From Dialister sp900541485 (GTDB lineage: Bacteria > Bacillota > Negativicutes > Veillonellales > Dialisteraceae): a DNA stretch of 64,000 nt. Positions 25,468 through 33,805 of this stretch are shown one piece after another; position 1 is the stretch's first letter; each line of letters opens with the position of its first letter. Both the position numbers and the translations under genes were made by a program. The notes under the pieces were generated by a model. It ran no database searches. It worked only from the letters and a program-made list of their open reading frames with translations, and was not told the DNA's origin. Where the stretch lies: the NCBI GenBank assembly GCA_965119665.1, contig OZ221974.1, forward strand, positions 1 to 64,000, written 5' to 3'.

Positions 25468-26973
25468 GTGAAATATATAAGCACCAGAAGCGGAGAAACT
25501 AAAACTGCGGAAGAAGCACTCCTGCAAGGATTGGCCAAAGACGGAGGACTGTATCTGCCGGATAAATTGCCGGAACCGTTTTTTGATTATGAAAAAATAA
25601 AAAATTTGTCATATCCGGAGTTGGCATCATTTATATTAACGCCATTTTTGCCGGAGATATCTGAAGAGGAGCTTTCGGTATTTACAAAAACTGCATATAC
25701 GGGAAATTTTGAAACCGATGAGGTTGTTCCCGTGAGAAAGATAAATGAAGACTTTTCAATAGCAGAAATGTTCCATGGGAAAACTTGTGCATTTAAGGAT
25801 TTGGCACTTTCATTATTTCCTTATTTATTGAACTGGGCACAAAAGCGACAGAAAAAATCAAAAAGGATATTAATTTTGACAGCAACTTCGGGTGATACGG
25901 GAAAGGCGGCACTTGAAGGATTTCGTGATGTCCCGGGAATTGATATCATGGTTTTTTATCCGTCTCATGGAGTCAGTCCGCTACAAAAAGACCAAATGCA
26001 AAAGCAATTGGGAGAGAATGTCAAAGTTGTCGGTATTAACGGTAATTTTGATGATGCTCAAAGTATGCTGAAGCAGATATTTGCCGGATCTTTAAGAGAA
26101 TCTTCGGAAGAGAAAGGGATACTTTTTTCCAGCGCAAATTCTATTAATATCGGCAGACTGTTGCCTCAAATTGTTTATTATGTATGGATTTGGACAAAGC
26201 TGGTAAAAGACGGGGCGATTAATAAGGGAGAATCGTTCAATGTGGTTGTCCCGACCGGTAATTTTGGAAATATCCTGGCAGCTTATATAGCGAAAAGGAT
26301 CGGCACACCTATTAATCAGTTGGTTTGTGCATCTAATGAGAATCATGTTTTAGCTGATTTCTTTGAAACAGGAACATATGATATCCGCAGAGATTTTCAT
26401 CTGACGGAATCACCGTCTATGGATATATTAATATCTTCGAATTTTGAACGATTTTTATACTACATGACAGGGTCAGCCGATAAGGTAAACCGGTGGATGC
26501 ATTTACTAAGAACGGAGAAAGTATATAAAGTATCCAGCGATGAGTTGGAGACCGCATTAAAAAATATCCGAGGCGGATGGACGGGCTCGGAAAGAATGAA
26601 ACGGGCAATTGCTGACGTATACCAAGCGTACCGTTATTTAATGGATCCCCATACAGCAGTGGCTTATGATGTATACAAACAGATTTGTAATCGTGGCGGG
26701 ATCGAACCGCATAGTCATACTGTTATTATAGGTACAGCACATCCCTATAAGTTTCCGGGAGCGATTGCGGACGCTTTGGGGCTGGAGTCAAAAGAGAATC
26801 CTTACGATACATTACGCATGTTGGAGAAAGAAACGGGCATTGCTGTGCCTAAACAATTAAAATCATTGGAAACAGCAGAAAAGAGATTCCCGGATATCGT
26901 TGAAAGGCAGGATATGGAGAAAGTAATTAGAGAGTATAGAGATGCACTAATTGTTGCAGGAACCGGGATGTAA
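25468..26973 (+). CDS. thrC: Threonine synthase
   Basis: A 501-aa PLP enzyme converting O-phosphohomoserine to threonine. The start is GTG 25468 after gggagg, giving the family N terminus MKYISTRSGETKTAEEALLQ. Visible signatures are GLAKDGGLYLP, the PLP lysine in FHGKTCAFKDLA (K110), TATSGDTGKAAL, and PTGNFGNILAAY, the phosphate-binding loop. The length suits the longer (fungal/E. coli-type) class. It is the first gene on the host side with a clear function and is followed without a gap by a membrane protein gene. No other threonine-pathway genes are in the window. Confidence 0.95.
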   Translation: MKYISTRSGETKTAEEALLQGLAKDGGLYLPDKLPEPFFDYEKIKNLSYPELASFILTPFLPEISEEELSVFTKTAYTGNFETDEVVPVRKINEDFSIAEMFHGKTCAFKDLALSLFPYLLNWAQKRQKKSKRILILTATSGDTGKAALEGFRDVPGIDIMVFYPSHGVSPLQKDQMQKQLGENVKVVGINGNFDDAQSMLKQIFAGSLRESSEEKGILFSSANSINIGRLLPQIVYYVWIWTKLVKDGAINKGESFNVVVPTGNFGNILAAYIAKRIGTPINQLVCASNENHVLADFFETGTYDIRRDFHLTESPSMDILISSNFERFLYYMTGSADKVNRWMHLLRTEKVYKVSSDELETALKNIRGGWTGSERMKRAIADVYQAYRYLMDPHTAVAYDVYKQICNRGGIEPHSHTVIIGTAHPYKFPGAIADALGLESKENPYDTLRMLEKETGIAVPKQLKSLETAEKRFPDIVERQDMEKVIREYRDALIVAGTGM

Positions 26974-27669
26974 ATGAAAAATATCGAATTGGAGGAAAAA
27001 CAAGAACGGCAATTAAAGTATGGTCTGTTGGCCTTGCTGGTTATTGTCCTGACGGGGATTCATTTCTTGGATCCTGATTTTTATACAACGATCTACCATT
27101 TATCCAAAAGTGGAAATTTACAGGAAACTATAGAATATCTAAGGGGCTTTGGGATTTATGCTGCTTTTGTAAGCTTTTTTATAGATGTCATTATTAATAT
27201 TGTAGGTTTTCTCCCTTCCATATTTATATCCACGGCAAACGGACTTATTTTCGGCTTGTTTTGGGGGACAGTCATCTCCTGGTTGGCAGAAACCACAGGG
27301 GTTATGCTGTCTTTTTGGGTTATGCGCACACTCTTCAGAGGTATTGCAAAAAAAATTATTTTGCAAAGTAAGGTGCTTATGAAGTTGGATTCTTATGATT
27401 CCTGGCAGGCGGTCCTTGTGGCACGAGCGATTCCGTATATGCCGAACGGATTAGTGACTGCAGTATGTGCTTTATCAGGAATTTCTGCCAAGCACTATTT
27501 TATTGGAAGCTTAATTGGGAAATTACCTTCAGTCGCTCTGGAAGTGGTAATAGGGCATGATGTGGTAAATATGGAAGATCATGCGCTGAGATTAAGTATT
27601 ATTGTAATTATTGTGTCTGTTATTTATTTTGTGATTTGGCGGTATATGAACCGAAACAAACCGACCTGA
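26974..27669 (+). CDS. TVP38/TMEM64 family membrane protein
   Basis: A 231-aa integral membrane protein whose ATG follows the thrC stop directly, so the two are co-transcribed and perhaps translationally coupled. It has about six hydrophobic segments. The family core is FLPSIFISTANGLIFGLFWG, followed by RAIPYMPNGLVTAVCALSGI and a GSLIGKLPSVALEVVIGHD segment, characteristic of the SNARE-associated/VTT (DedA-like) fold. The family is linked to lipid scrambling or transport and membrane homeostasis; the substrate is unknown. There is no functional link to threonine synthesis. Confidence 0.88.
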   Translation: MKNIELEEKQERQLKYGLLALLVIVLTGIHFLDPDFYTTIYHLSKSGNLQETIEYLRGFGIYAAFVSFFIDVIINIVGFLPSIFISTANGLIFGLFWGTVISWLAETTGVMLSFWVMRTLFRGIAKKIILQSKVLMKLDSYDSWQAVLVARAIPYMPNGLVTAVCALSGISAKHYFIGSLIGKLPSVALEVVIGHDVVNMEDHALRLSIIVIIVSVIYFVIWRYMNRNKPT

Positions 27670-27688
27670 TATATAAAAGGAGAATACA

Positions 27689-28159
27689 ATGATTTTTGGA
27701 AATGCAAATTATTTATCGGACTATAAAGATCAAATTCCCGATTTAATTTATGATTGCTTGAGAAAAATAAAAGCTATTGATTTTGATGAAATAGAGGATG
27801 GTACATATCAAATCAACGGATATAACATGTCTGTAGAATCACCGGTTACAGAATCTGCAGCAGAAAGAAAGCTGGAGGGGCATAAAAAATTTGTTGATGT
27901 GGTATATGAGATAGATGTGATAGAAGAAATTATCGGATGCCGTTCTTTCCGGGATGCCGGGGAAGAAACGGAATCTTATCCCGAACGGGATTTATATTTT
28001 TATAAGTCGGAAGGAAATGAAAGCCAAATATTTCTCAGGACAGGGGATTTTGCCGTTTGCTATCCCTATGATTTACACAGACCTTTATGCTGCGGTGAAA
28101 AAGGCGCACAAAAAATCAGGAAAGCGGTACTAAAATGTCCTATTGATGATTTGGCCTGA
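27689..28159 (+). CDS. YhcH/YjgK/YiaL (DUF386) family protein
   Basis: A 156-aa protein preceded by aaaggag. It starts MIFGNANYLSDYKDQIP and carries the family pattern: EGHKKFVDVVYEI, a D-Y-P-E-R-D-L-Y-F-Y-type segment, FLRTGDFAVCYPYDLHRP (the metal-site His region), and IRKAVLKCPI near the C terminus. The fold is a cupin-like beta barrel. Characterised members act on sugars, for example anomerase activity on sialic acid or roles in biofilm regulation, but this copy has no sugar genes around it, so its substrate is unknown. It ends the thrC unit. Confidence 0.88.
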   Translation: MIFGNANYLSDYKDQIPDLIYDCLRKIKAIDFDEIEDGTYQINGYNMSVESPVTESAAERKLEGHKKFVDVVYEIDVIEEIIGCRSFRDAGEETESYPERDLYFYKSEGNESQIFLRTGDFAVCYPYDLHRPLCCGEKGAQKIRKAVLKCPIDDLA

Positions 28160-28180
28160 AGAAAATAAAAGCTCACTATA

Positions 28181-28209
28181 TTGACTGGCGGTCGCACATT
28201 TGATAATAT
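28181..28209 (+). promoter_or_regulatory. Promoter of the RND efflux operon
   Basis: TTGACT (28181-28186) and TAATAT (28204-28209) with a 17-base spacer, about 110 bases upstream of the adaptor gene. No obvious operator palindrome is seen in the leader. Confidence 0.7.
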
Positions 28210-28320
28210 GATAAAAATATGAGTTTTCGACTTGCAGTCGTGTCCGGGTTTTATTTTTTAGACGCTTTCTCAATAAGCAAGGAAAGAAAAAGTTTTATGG
28301 AATAACTCAAGGGGGTAATG

Positions 28321-29493
28321 ATGAAGTATAAGAAAATATTGCCTGTCGTATTATCAGGAAGTCTTATTTTGTCAGCAGGCATTTTATCAGGGTGCGGATC
28401 CGCTCCCCGGTCGGGACAATCTCAGCCTCAGACGGTTAAAGTGAATACATTGAACCCTTTCAGAACGGATACGCCGATTATGCGTGAATATAGCGGTACC
28501 GTTGTTGCGTTGCAGGAGTTGCCGGTACGGGCGAAAGTATCCGGAACCGTCATTGAAAAGTATATACAGGGCGGAGAGCAGGTTGTAACGGGACAACCTT
28601 TATACAGGATCGATACAAGAGCGTACTCTTCGGCTTTTGCAGCGGCACAGGCAAATGCGGCACAGGCAGAGGCCGTGTATGAAAATGCCAAAAGTGATTT
28701 ATCAAGGTATGAAATGCTTGTTCAAAGCGGTGCTGTTTCTAAACAAGTATATGAAAGACAGAAGTCTGCCACAGAATCATATCGTGCCGCATACGAGGCG
28801 GCACGCTCACAAGTACAAATGGCTTCTGATAATTTAGGGGATACGATTGTGACGGCACCTTTTTCAGGAACGCTTTCCATGGATGATGTAAATGTCGGAA
28901 CATTTGTGACGGCAGGGCAGACGCCAATGGTTACGATTTCTTCTACAGATCCTCTGTATGTGCAGTTTGATATGTCTGAGAGCGAGTATTTACAACTGAA
29001 GAGAGAAAAGTCGGGAACCGGAACACTGGGGAATCATTTAAAGCTTCGGTTATCCGACGGTTCCATTTATGAGGAACCCGGTTCCATTGTTCAGGTAAGT
29101 CCCGGGCTCAGCGGCGGGCAGTTAACGATGAAAGCTTCTTTTGCAAATCCTCGTAGTATTCTTGTGCCCGGAATGTATGCTACGGTCATTTCGGACGCAG
29201 AGGTGTCAAAGGACAGTATTCTTGTACCGACTAAAGCTATATTGCAGCTGCTGAATAAAGATATTCTTGATGTGGTTGTAGACGGAAAGGTACAGCAGAA
29301 ATCCGTAAAAGTCGGAGCGACATATGGAATATATTCTATTATCGAGAACGGTATTACAGAAAACGATGAAATTATTGTGGAAGGACAAAACAAAGTACAG
29401 GTGGGGCAAGCTGTCGACCCGATGAAAATAACAAAAGAACAAATGGAAGAGTCTGCAACGAAAGCAATCGGGCAGCAGCATGGCGTTAAATAA
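28321..29493 (+). CDS. RND efflux periplasmic adaptor lipoprotein (AcrA-like)
   Basis: Tandem ATGs at 28318 and 28321 follow ggggg; spacing favours 28321 (390 aa). The N terminus is a lipoprotein signal ending in lipobox LSGC. Membrane-fusion-protein parts follow in order: a lipoyl half (LPVRAKVSGTVIEKYIQGGE), an alpha-hairpin (about residues 95-165), the second lipoyl half (TIVTAPFSGTLSMDDVNVG), a beta-barrel and a membrane-proximal domain (PTKAILQLL). It bridges the RND pump to an outer-membrane channel, so it implies a diderm envelope. The pump gene is 9 bases downstream; no TolC gene is in the window. Confidence 0.93.
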   Translation: MKYKKILPVVLSGSLILSAGILSGCGSAPRSGQSQPQTVKVNTLNPFRTDTPIMREYSGTVVALQELPVRAKVSGTVIEKYIQGGEQVVTGQPLYRIDTRAYSSAFAAAQANAAQAEAVYENAKSDLSRYEMLVQSGAVSKQVYERQKSATESYRAAYEAARSQVQMASDNLGDTIVTAPFSGTLSMDDVNVGTFVTAGQTPMVTISSTDPLYVQFDMSESEYLQLKREKSGTGTLGNHLKLRLSDGSIYEEPGSIVQVSPGLSGGQLTMKASFANPRSILVPGMYATVISDAEVSKDSILVPTKAILQLLNKDILDVVVDGKVQQKSVKVGATYGIYSIIENGITENDEIIVEGQNKVQVGQAVDPMKITKEQMEESATKAIGQQHGVK

Positions 29494-29502
29494 GGAGAGG
29501 TT

Positions 29503-32500
29503 ATGGCAAAATTTTTTATCAACCGGCCAATATTCGCAATTGTGGTAGCTTTGGTTATTTCAATTGCAGGAATGCTTTGCATGCTTACTCTACCGGTGGA
29601 TCGTTATCCTAAAATTACGCCTCCCCAGGTCGGAGTACATGCTTTCTATCCGGGGGCGGATTCGGAAGTTGTGGCACAAACAGTGGCACAAATTATAGAA
29701 AAAAATGTAGTTGGAGTGGAAGGATTCCGCAGTATCAGTTCAACGAGTAATTCAAACGGCTCTTATTCAATGACCGTTCAATTTGAATCGGACACGGATT
29801 CCGATATGGCAACCATTCGTGTGCAAAATGGAGTTACCGCTTCTGATGCGGCATTACCGGATACGGTTCGTGCAATCGGAGTTACGACCCGGAAATCGTC
29901 GGGGGATATGGCACTGGTTATCAGTTTGGTTTCTCCCAACGGCACATATGATGATACATTTCTGAAAAACTACTTTAGCATGAACTATCTGGACGAATTG
30001 AAGTCCATTCCCGGCGTGGGCAACGTCATGGAATTCGGATCGGATTTTGCTATGAGGATTTGGCTTGATCCGGGAAAGATGGCACAAAATAAGATTTCCG
30101 CCACGGAGGTCATTGCTGCCGTAAAAACGCAGAACCAGCAAGTGGCAGCAGGGAATATAGGAACTGCACCGGTCAATAAAAATCAGGCATTCCAATATAT
30201 TGTTACCGTTAAAGGTCGTCTGCTTACCGAGCAAGAATTTGGTGATATAGTGGTACGAACCAATCAAGACGGAAGTATGCTGCGTTTAAAAGATGTGGCA
30301 CGTATTCAGTTGGATGCGAAAAGCTATGATTTTATTGCGCGATTGGGAGAAAATGCCGCTTCTGTTGTAGCATTTTCTTTAACCGATGATGCAAATGCCA
30401 TTGATACGATTAATCAAATCAAAGCAAAATTGGAAGAAGACAGGAAAACGTTTCCGGATGATATGGACTATCGTATTTCCGTGGACAATACGGATTTCGT
30501 TTATGCGTCTATTAAAGAGGTCTTGCAGACTTTCATGGAGGCGCTTATTATTGTAGGAATTATTGTCTACGTTTTCTTACAAAACTGGAGATCGACATTA
30601 ATTCCTATGATTGCCGTACCGGTTTCATTATTGGGGACGTTTGCTTCATTTGCTGTTTTGGGATTTACAATTAATACATTGACATTGTTTGCTATGGTTT
30701 TAGCGATAGGTCTTGTAGTGGATGATGCTATCGTGGTTATTGAAGCAGTCGAATATGAAATGCGGTATAATCATTTGTCGCCGCTAAAAGCAACTATGGT
30801 GGCTATGGAAAAAGTACAAAGCCCTGTTATCGGTGTTGCTATTGTTTTGGCTGCTGTTTTCGTGCCTGTTGCTTTTCTTGGCGGAATCATGGGGATTCTT
30901 TACAAGCAATTTGCACTGACCATTACGGTATCGGTTTTGATTTCAGCCTTTGTTGCATTATCTCTGACGCCGGCACTTTGCGCAGGAATGCTTCATGTAC
31001 CGGGAAAAGAACAAAGACGGAGTTCTATTCAGCAGTTTTGGGATAGATTTAATGATTACTTTGATCGAATGATAGAATCCTATGGTCATTTTCTCAAAAA
31101 AATGGGGAACAGAATCATAGCTCCGATGGCTGTTCTTCTGGGATTGTCCATTGCATCGGTAGCTCTGTTTATTACTTTGCCGACTGCTTTTTTACCGCAA
31201 GAAGATAACGGTTATTTTATAACCTCGTTTTCATTGCCAGAGGGGGCGGTCAATGTCAGAACAAATGCGGCGATTACCGATTATCTGAAATATATGAAAG
31301 AATTCCCCGGCGTCCAGGAAGCAATGGGAGTGACGGGTTTTGATATTTTATCGGGAGGGCAAAAACCGAATGCCGGGCTATCTTTTATTAAGCTGAAGCC
31401 TTGGGAAGAAAGAACGGATTCATCAGAACAAATTAATGCAGTTATAGCCAAAGCATTTGCTTTCAATGCCGTACATCCGGAAGTATCTGTCATGGCAATG
31501 AATCCTCCGCCTATTCCGGGGTTGGGCGCTTCCGGCGGATTCTCCATGTATATCCAAAATAAGAATGGAGATTCAACGGAAAATATGCAGGCCGTTATTG
31601 GGAGATTTTTACAAGCGGCCAACCAAAGACCGGAAATTAAGATGGCATATACTACATTCCGTATGGATACCCCCTCTTATAATTTTGATGTAGACCGGGA
31701 GAAAGCACAGAAGAGCGGCGTGAATGTGGGGGATATATTTACGGCACTCCAGGTATATTACGGTTCTGTACAGATTAATGATTTTACCGCTTATGGGCGC
31801 AATTTTAAGGTGGTTGCACAGGCGGATATTGATTATCGCATGAGTCCGGAAGATAATAAATTTCTTACCGTCCGTGATAATAAAGGAAATATGGTACCGA
31901 TCAGTACTTTTATTACTCCTAAAAAATCAAATGCCATTTCGGTTATTACGAGATATAATAATTTTCTGGCGGTCAAGATTGGCGGAAGCCAGGCAGACGG
32001 ATACTCTTCTGGTGAAGCGTTAAATGCATTGGAAGAAGTGGCAAATGAAGTATTACCGAACGGATATGGTTATGCTTTTGCAGAATCATCAGCACAAGAA
32101 CGTGAAGCGAGCGGAAAAACGATTTATGCGTTATCTTTGGGCATGCTCTTCGTGTTCCTTTCATTGGCGGCTCTCTATGAAAGTTGGAAAGTGCCGCTTG
32201 TCGTTATTTTCGGTATGCCGACCGGTTTTTTCGGGGCATGTCTGGCGGCATGGTTGTTCACTGTGTATAATGACATTTATTTCCAAATTGGACTGCTGAC
32301 AATTATCGGACTGGCTGCCAAAAACGCTATTCTGATTGTAGAATATGCAAAAGTGCGTACTGATGCGGGAATGGACGCATTGGAAGCGGCTATAGAAGCC
32401 TCAAAGATTCGTCTTCGTCCTATATTGATGACATCACTGGCTTTCATACTTGGAAATATTCCGTTGGCTTTATCTACAGGGGCCGGGGCTAATTCCAGGT

Positions 32501-32640
32501 CTGAGATGGGGATTGCCGTTGTTTTTGGGGTTCTCTCTGCTACAATATTCCAAATTTTTATTGTACCGATGCTTTTTGTTCTTATTGAGAAATTTCATTT
32601 CAAAGGATTTCATAAAAAGAATCATACTCTTGAAGAATAA
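29503..32640 (+). CDS. RND efflux pump permease (AcrB/HAE1 family)
   Basis: A 1045-aa proton-driven multidrug exporter with the standard start MAKFFINRPIFAIVVALVIS and twelve transmembrane helices in two halves. TM4 carries the proton-relay acidic pair in GLVVDDAIVVIEAVE. The porter domain has QNGVTASDAALPD, SNSNGSYSMTVQFESD and other HAE1 signatures. The second half holds GLAAKNAILIVEYAK and the RLRPILMTSLAFILG helix. Length is normal for AcrB. It takes substrates from the periplasm or outer leaflet and passes them to an outer-membrane channel with the adaptor encoded just upstream. Confidence 0.95.
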   Translation: MAKFFINRPIFAIVVALVISIAGMLCMLTLPVDRYPKITPPQVGVHAFYPGADSEVVAQTVAQIIEKNVVGVEGFRSISSTSNSNGSYSMTVQFESDTDSDMATIRVQNGVTASDAALPDTVRAIGVTTRKSSGDMALVISLVSPNGTYDDTFLKNYFSMNYLDELKSIPGVGNVMEFGSDFAMRIWLDPGKMAQNKISATEVIAAVKTQNQQVAAGNIGTAPVNKNQAFQYIVTVKGRLLTEQEFGDIVVRTNQDGSMLRLKDVARIQLDAKSYDFIARLGENAASVVAFSLTDDANAIDTINQIKAKLEEDRKTFPDDMDYRISVDNTDFVYASIKEVLQTFMEALIIVGIIVYVFLQNWRSTLIPMIAVPVSLLGTFASFAVLGFTINTLTLFAMVLAIGLVVDDAIVVIEAVEYEMRYNHLSPLKATMVAMEKVQSPVIGVAIVLAAVFVPVAFLGGIMGILYKQFALTITVSVLISAFVALSLTPALCAGMLHVPGKEQRRSSIQQFWDRFNDYFDRMIESYGHFLKKMGNRIIAPMAVLLGLSIASVALFITLPTAFLPQEDNGYFITSFSLPEGAVNVRTNAAITDYLKYMKEFPGVQEAMGVTGFDILSGGQKPNAGLSFIKLKPWEERTDSSEQINAVIAKAFAFNAVHPEVSVMAMNPPPIPGLGASGGFSMYIQNKNGDSTENMQAVIGRFLQAANQRPEIKMAYTTFRMDTPSYNFDVDREKAQKSGVNVGDIFTALQVYYGSVQINDFTAYGRNFKVVAQADIDYRMSPEDNKFLTVRDNKGNMVPISTFITPKKSNAISVITRYNNFLAVKIGGSQADGYSSGEALNALEEVANEVLPNGYGYAFAESSAQEREASGKTIYALSLGMLFVFLSLAALYESWKVPLVVIFGMPTGFFGACLAAWLFTVYNDIYFQIGLLTIIGLAAKNAILIVEYAKVRTDAGMDALEAAIEASKIRLRPILMTSLAFILGNIPLALSTGAGANSRSEMGIAVVFGVLSATIFQIFIVPMLFVLIEKFHFKGFHKKNHTLEE

Positions 32641-32649
32641 AAAAATGAA

Positions 32650-32683
32650 AACAACTCCTACATTTTACAGGGGTTGTTTTTTT
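32650..32683 (+). terminator. Intrinsic terminator of the RND operon
   Basis: AACAACTCCT (32650-32659) pairs with AGGGGTTGTT (32669-32678), followed by a T run. Confidence 0.9.
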
Positions 32684-32702
32684 ATAATGGCAAATAAAAA
32701 TA

Positions 32703-32711
32703 TGATATAAT
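32703..32711 (+). promoter_or_regulatory. Extended -10 promoter of ppaC
   Basis: TGATATAAT, an extended -10 (TG 32703-32704, TATAAT 32706-32711), 46 bases upstream of the start. No good -35 is seen at the usual distance. Confidence 0.65.
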
Positions 32712-32757
32712 GAGAAAGTAAAATTTTATGAAAAAGATAAAATAAAGGAGAATTTAT

Positions 32758-33702
32758 ATGAGCAGAGTATTTGTAACGGGACATAAGTCTCCGGACACCG
32801 ACAGCATTGCATCGGCACTCAGTTATTCCTACTTAAAACGTGAACTTGGAATGGATGCCGTAGGGATTAGAGCCGGAGAAGTAAATAAAGAATCACAATT
32901 TGCACTGGATTATTTCGGGTTGAAAGCTCCGGAATTAGTTACATCTTTAAAAAGAAAAAATCCGGAAGATGAAAAACAAAAGGTTATTCTTGTTGATCAT
33001 AATGAATCGAAACAAACATTAGATGGTATGGATGATGCAGAAGTTATTGAAATTATCGATCACCATCGCATGGGTGATTTTGAGTCGGAAAATCCGATAT
33101 TTATACTGATACGTCCGGTTGGATGTGTTAACACTGTCATTTATGGTTTATATAAGCAGTATGGAGTTAAACCGTCAAAAGAAATTGCGGGAATGATGCT
33201 GTCTGCTATCATTTCTGATACGGTGCTTTTCCGCTCACCTACAACAACGGAAGAAGATAAAGAAGCAGTCCGGGAATTGGCTGAAATTGCCGGTGTAGAT
33301 TATGAAAAATACGGAATGGAAATGCTGAAAGCCGGGGCGGACATATCTGATTATCCGGTTTCTAAGCTGGCAAGAAATGATACAAAAGAGTTCAGTGCAG
33401 GAGGAAAAGTTTTTACAATAGGTCAGATTTCCGTTATGGATTTAAATCCTATTAATGCAAAAAAGATTGATATATTAAAAGAATTGGAAACGATTAAATC
33501 AGAGCACGGATATGAAGCCTCATATCTTATGGTTACCGATATTTTGGCAGAAGACACATTCTTATGGTATACAGACGGTGCGGAAATCATAGCAGAAAAG
33601 GCTTTTCGCACAAAAGCTGAAAACAAAGCGCTATATCTTCCCAAGGTGATGTCAAGAAAGAAACAGGTGGCTCCGCCACTGTTGGCAGCTTATAACGAAT
33701 AA
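32758..33702 (+). CDS. ppaC: Manganese-dependent inorganic pyrophosphatase (family II)
   Basis: A 314-aa DHH-superfamily enzyme that hydrolyses pyrophosphate to two phosphates in the cytoplasm and so drives biosynthesis. The ribosome-binding site is aaaggag. Metal ligands are visible in VTGHKSPDTDSIASAL, VDHNES and EIIDHHRMG. The C-terminal DHHA2 domain includes DTFLWYTDG and ends in LPKVMSRKKQVAPPLLAAY, with the substrate-binding SRKKQ motif. There are no CBS domains, so it is the unregulated form. It forms a single-gene unit between terminators. Confidence 0.96.
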   Translation: MSRVFVTGHKSPDTDSIASALSYSYLKRELGMDAVGIRAGEVNKESQFALDYFGLKAPELVTSLKRKNPEDEKQKVILVDHNESKQTLDGMDDAEVIEIIDHHRMGDFESENPIFILIRPVGCVNTVIYGLYKQYGVKPSKEIAGMMLSAIISDTVLFRSPTTTEEDKEAVRELAEIAGVDYEKYGMEMLKAGADISDYPVSKLARNDTKEFSAGGKVFTIGQISVMDLNPINAKKIDILKELETIKSEHGYEASYLMVTDILAEDTFLWYTDGAEIIAEKAFRTKAENKALYLPKVMSRKKQVAPPLLAAYNE

Positions 33703-33717
33703 TATAGCAGAAAGGGA

Positions 33718-33756
33718 AAACTCATAGACGGCAATGTCCTATATGAGTTTTTCTTT
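33718..33756 (+). terminator. Intrinsic terminator of ppaC
   Basis: AAACTCATA (33718-33726) pairs with TATGAGTTT (33742-33750), followed by a T-rich run. Confidence 0.8.
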
Positions 33757-33805
33757 TAGGGTGGATTTAGGAAAACATGAGTTTCTTTTGTGAGGGAATA
33801 ATGAT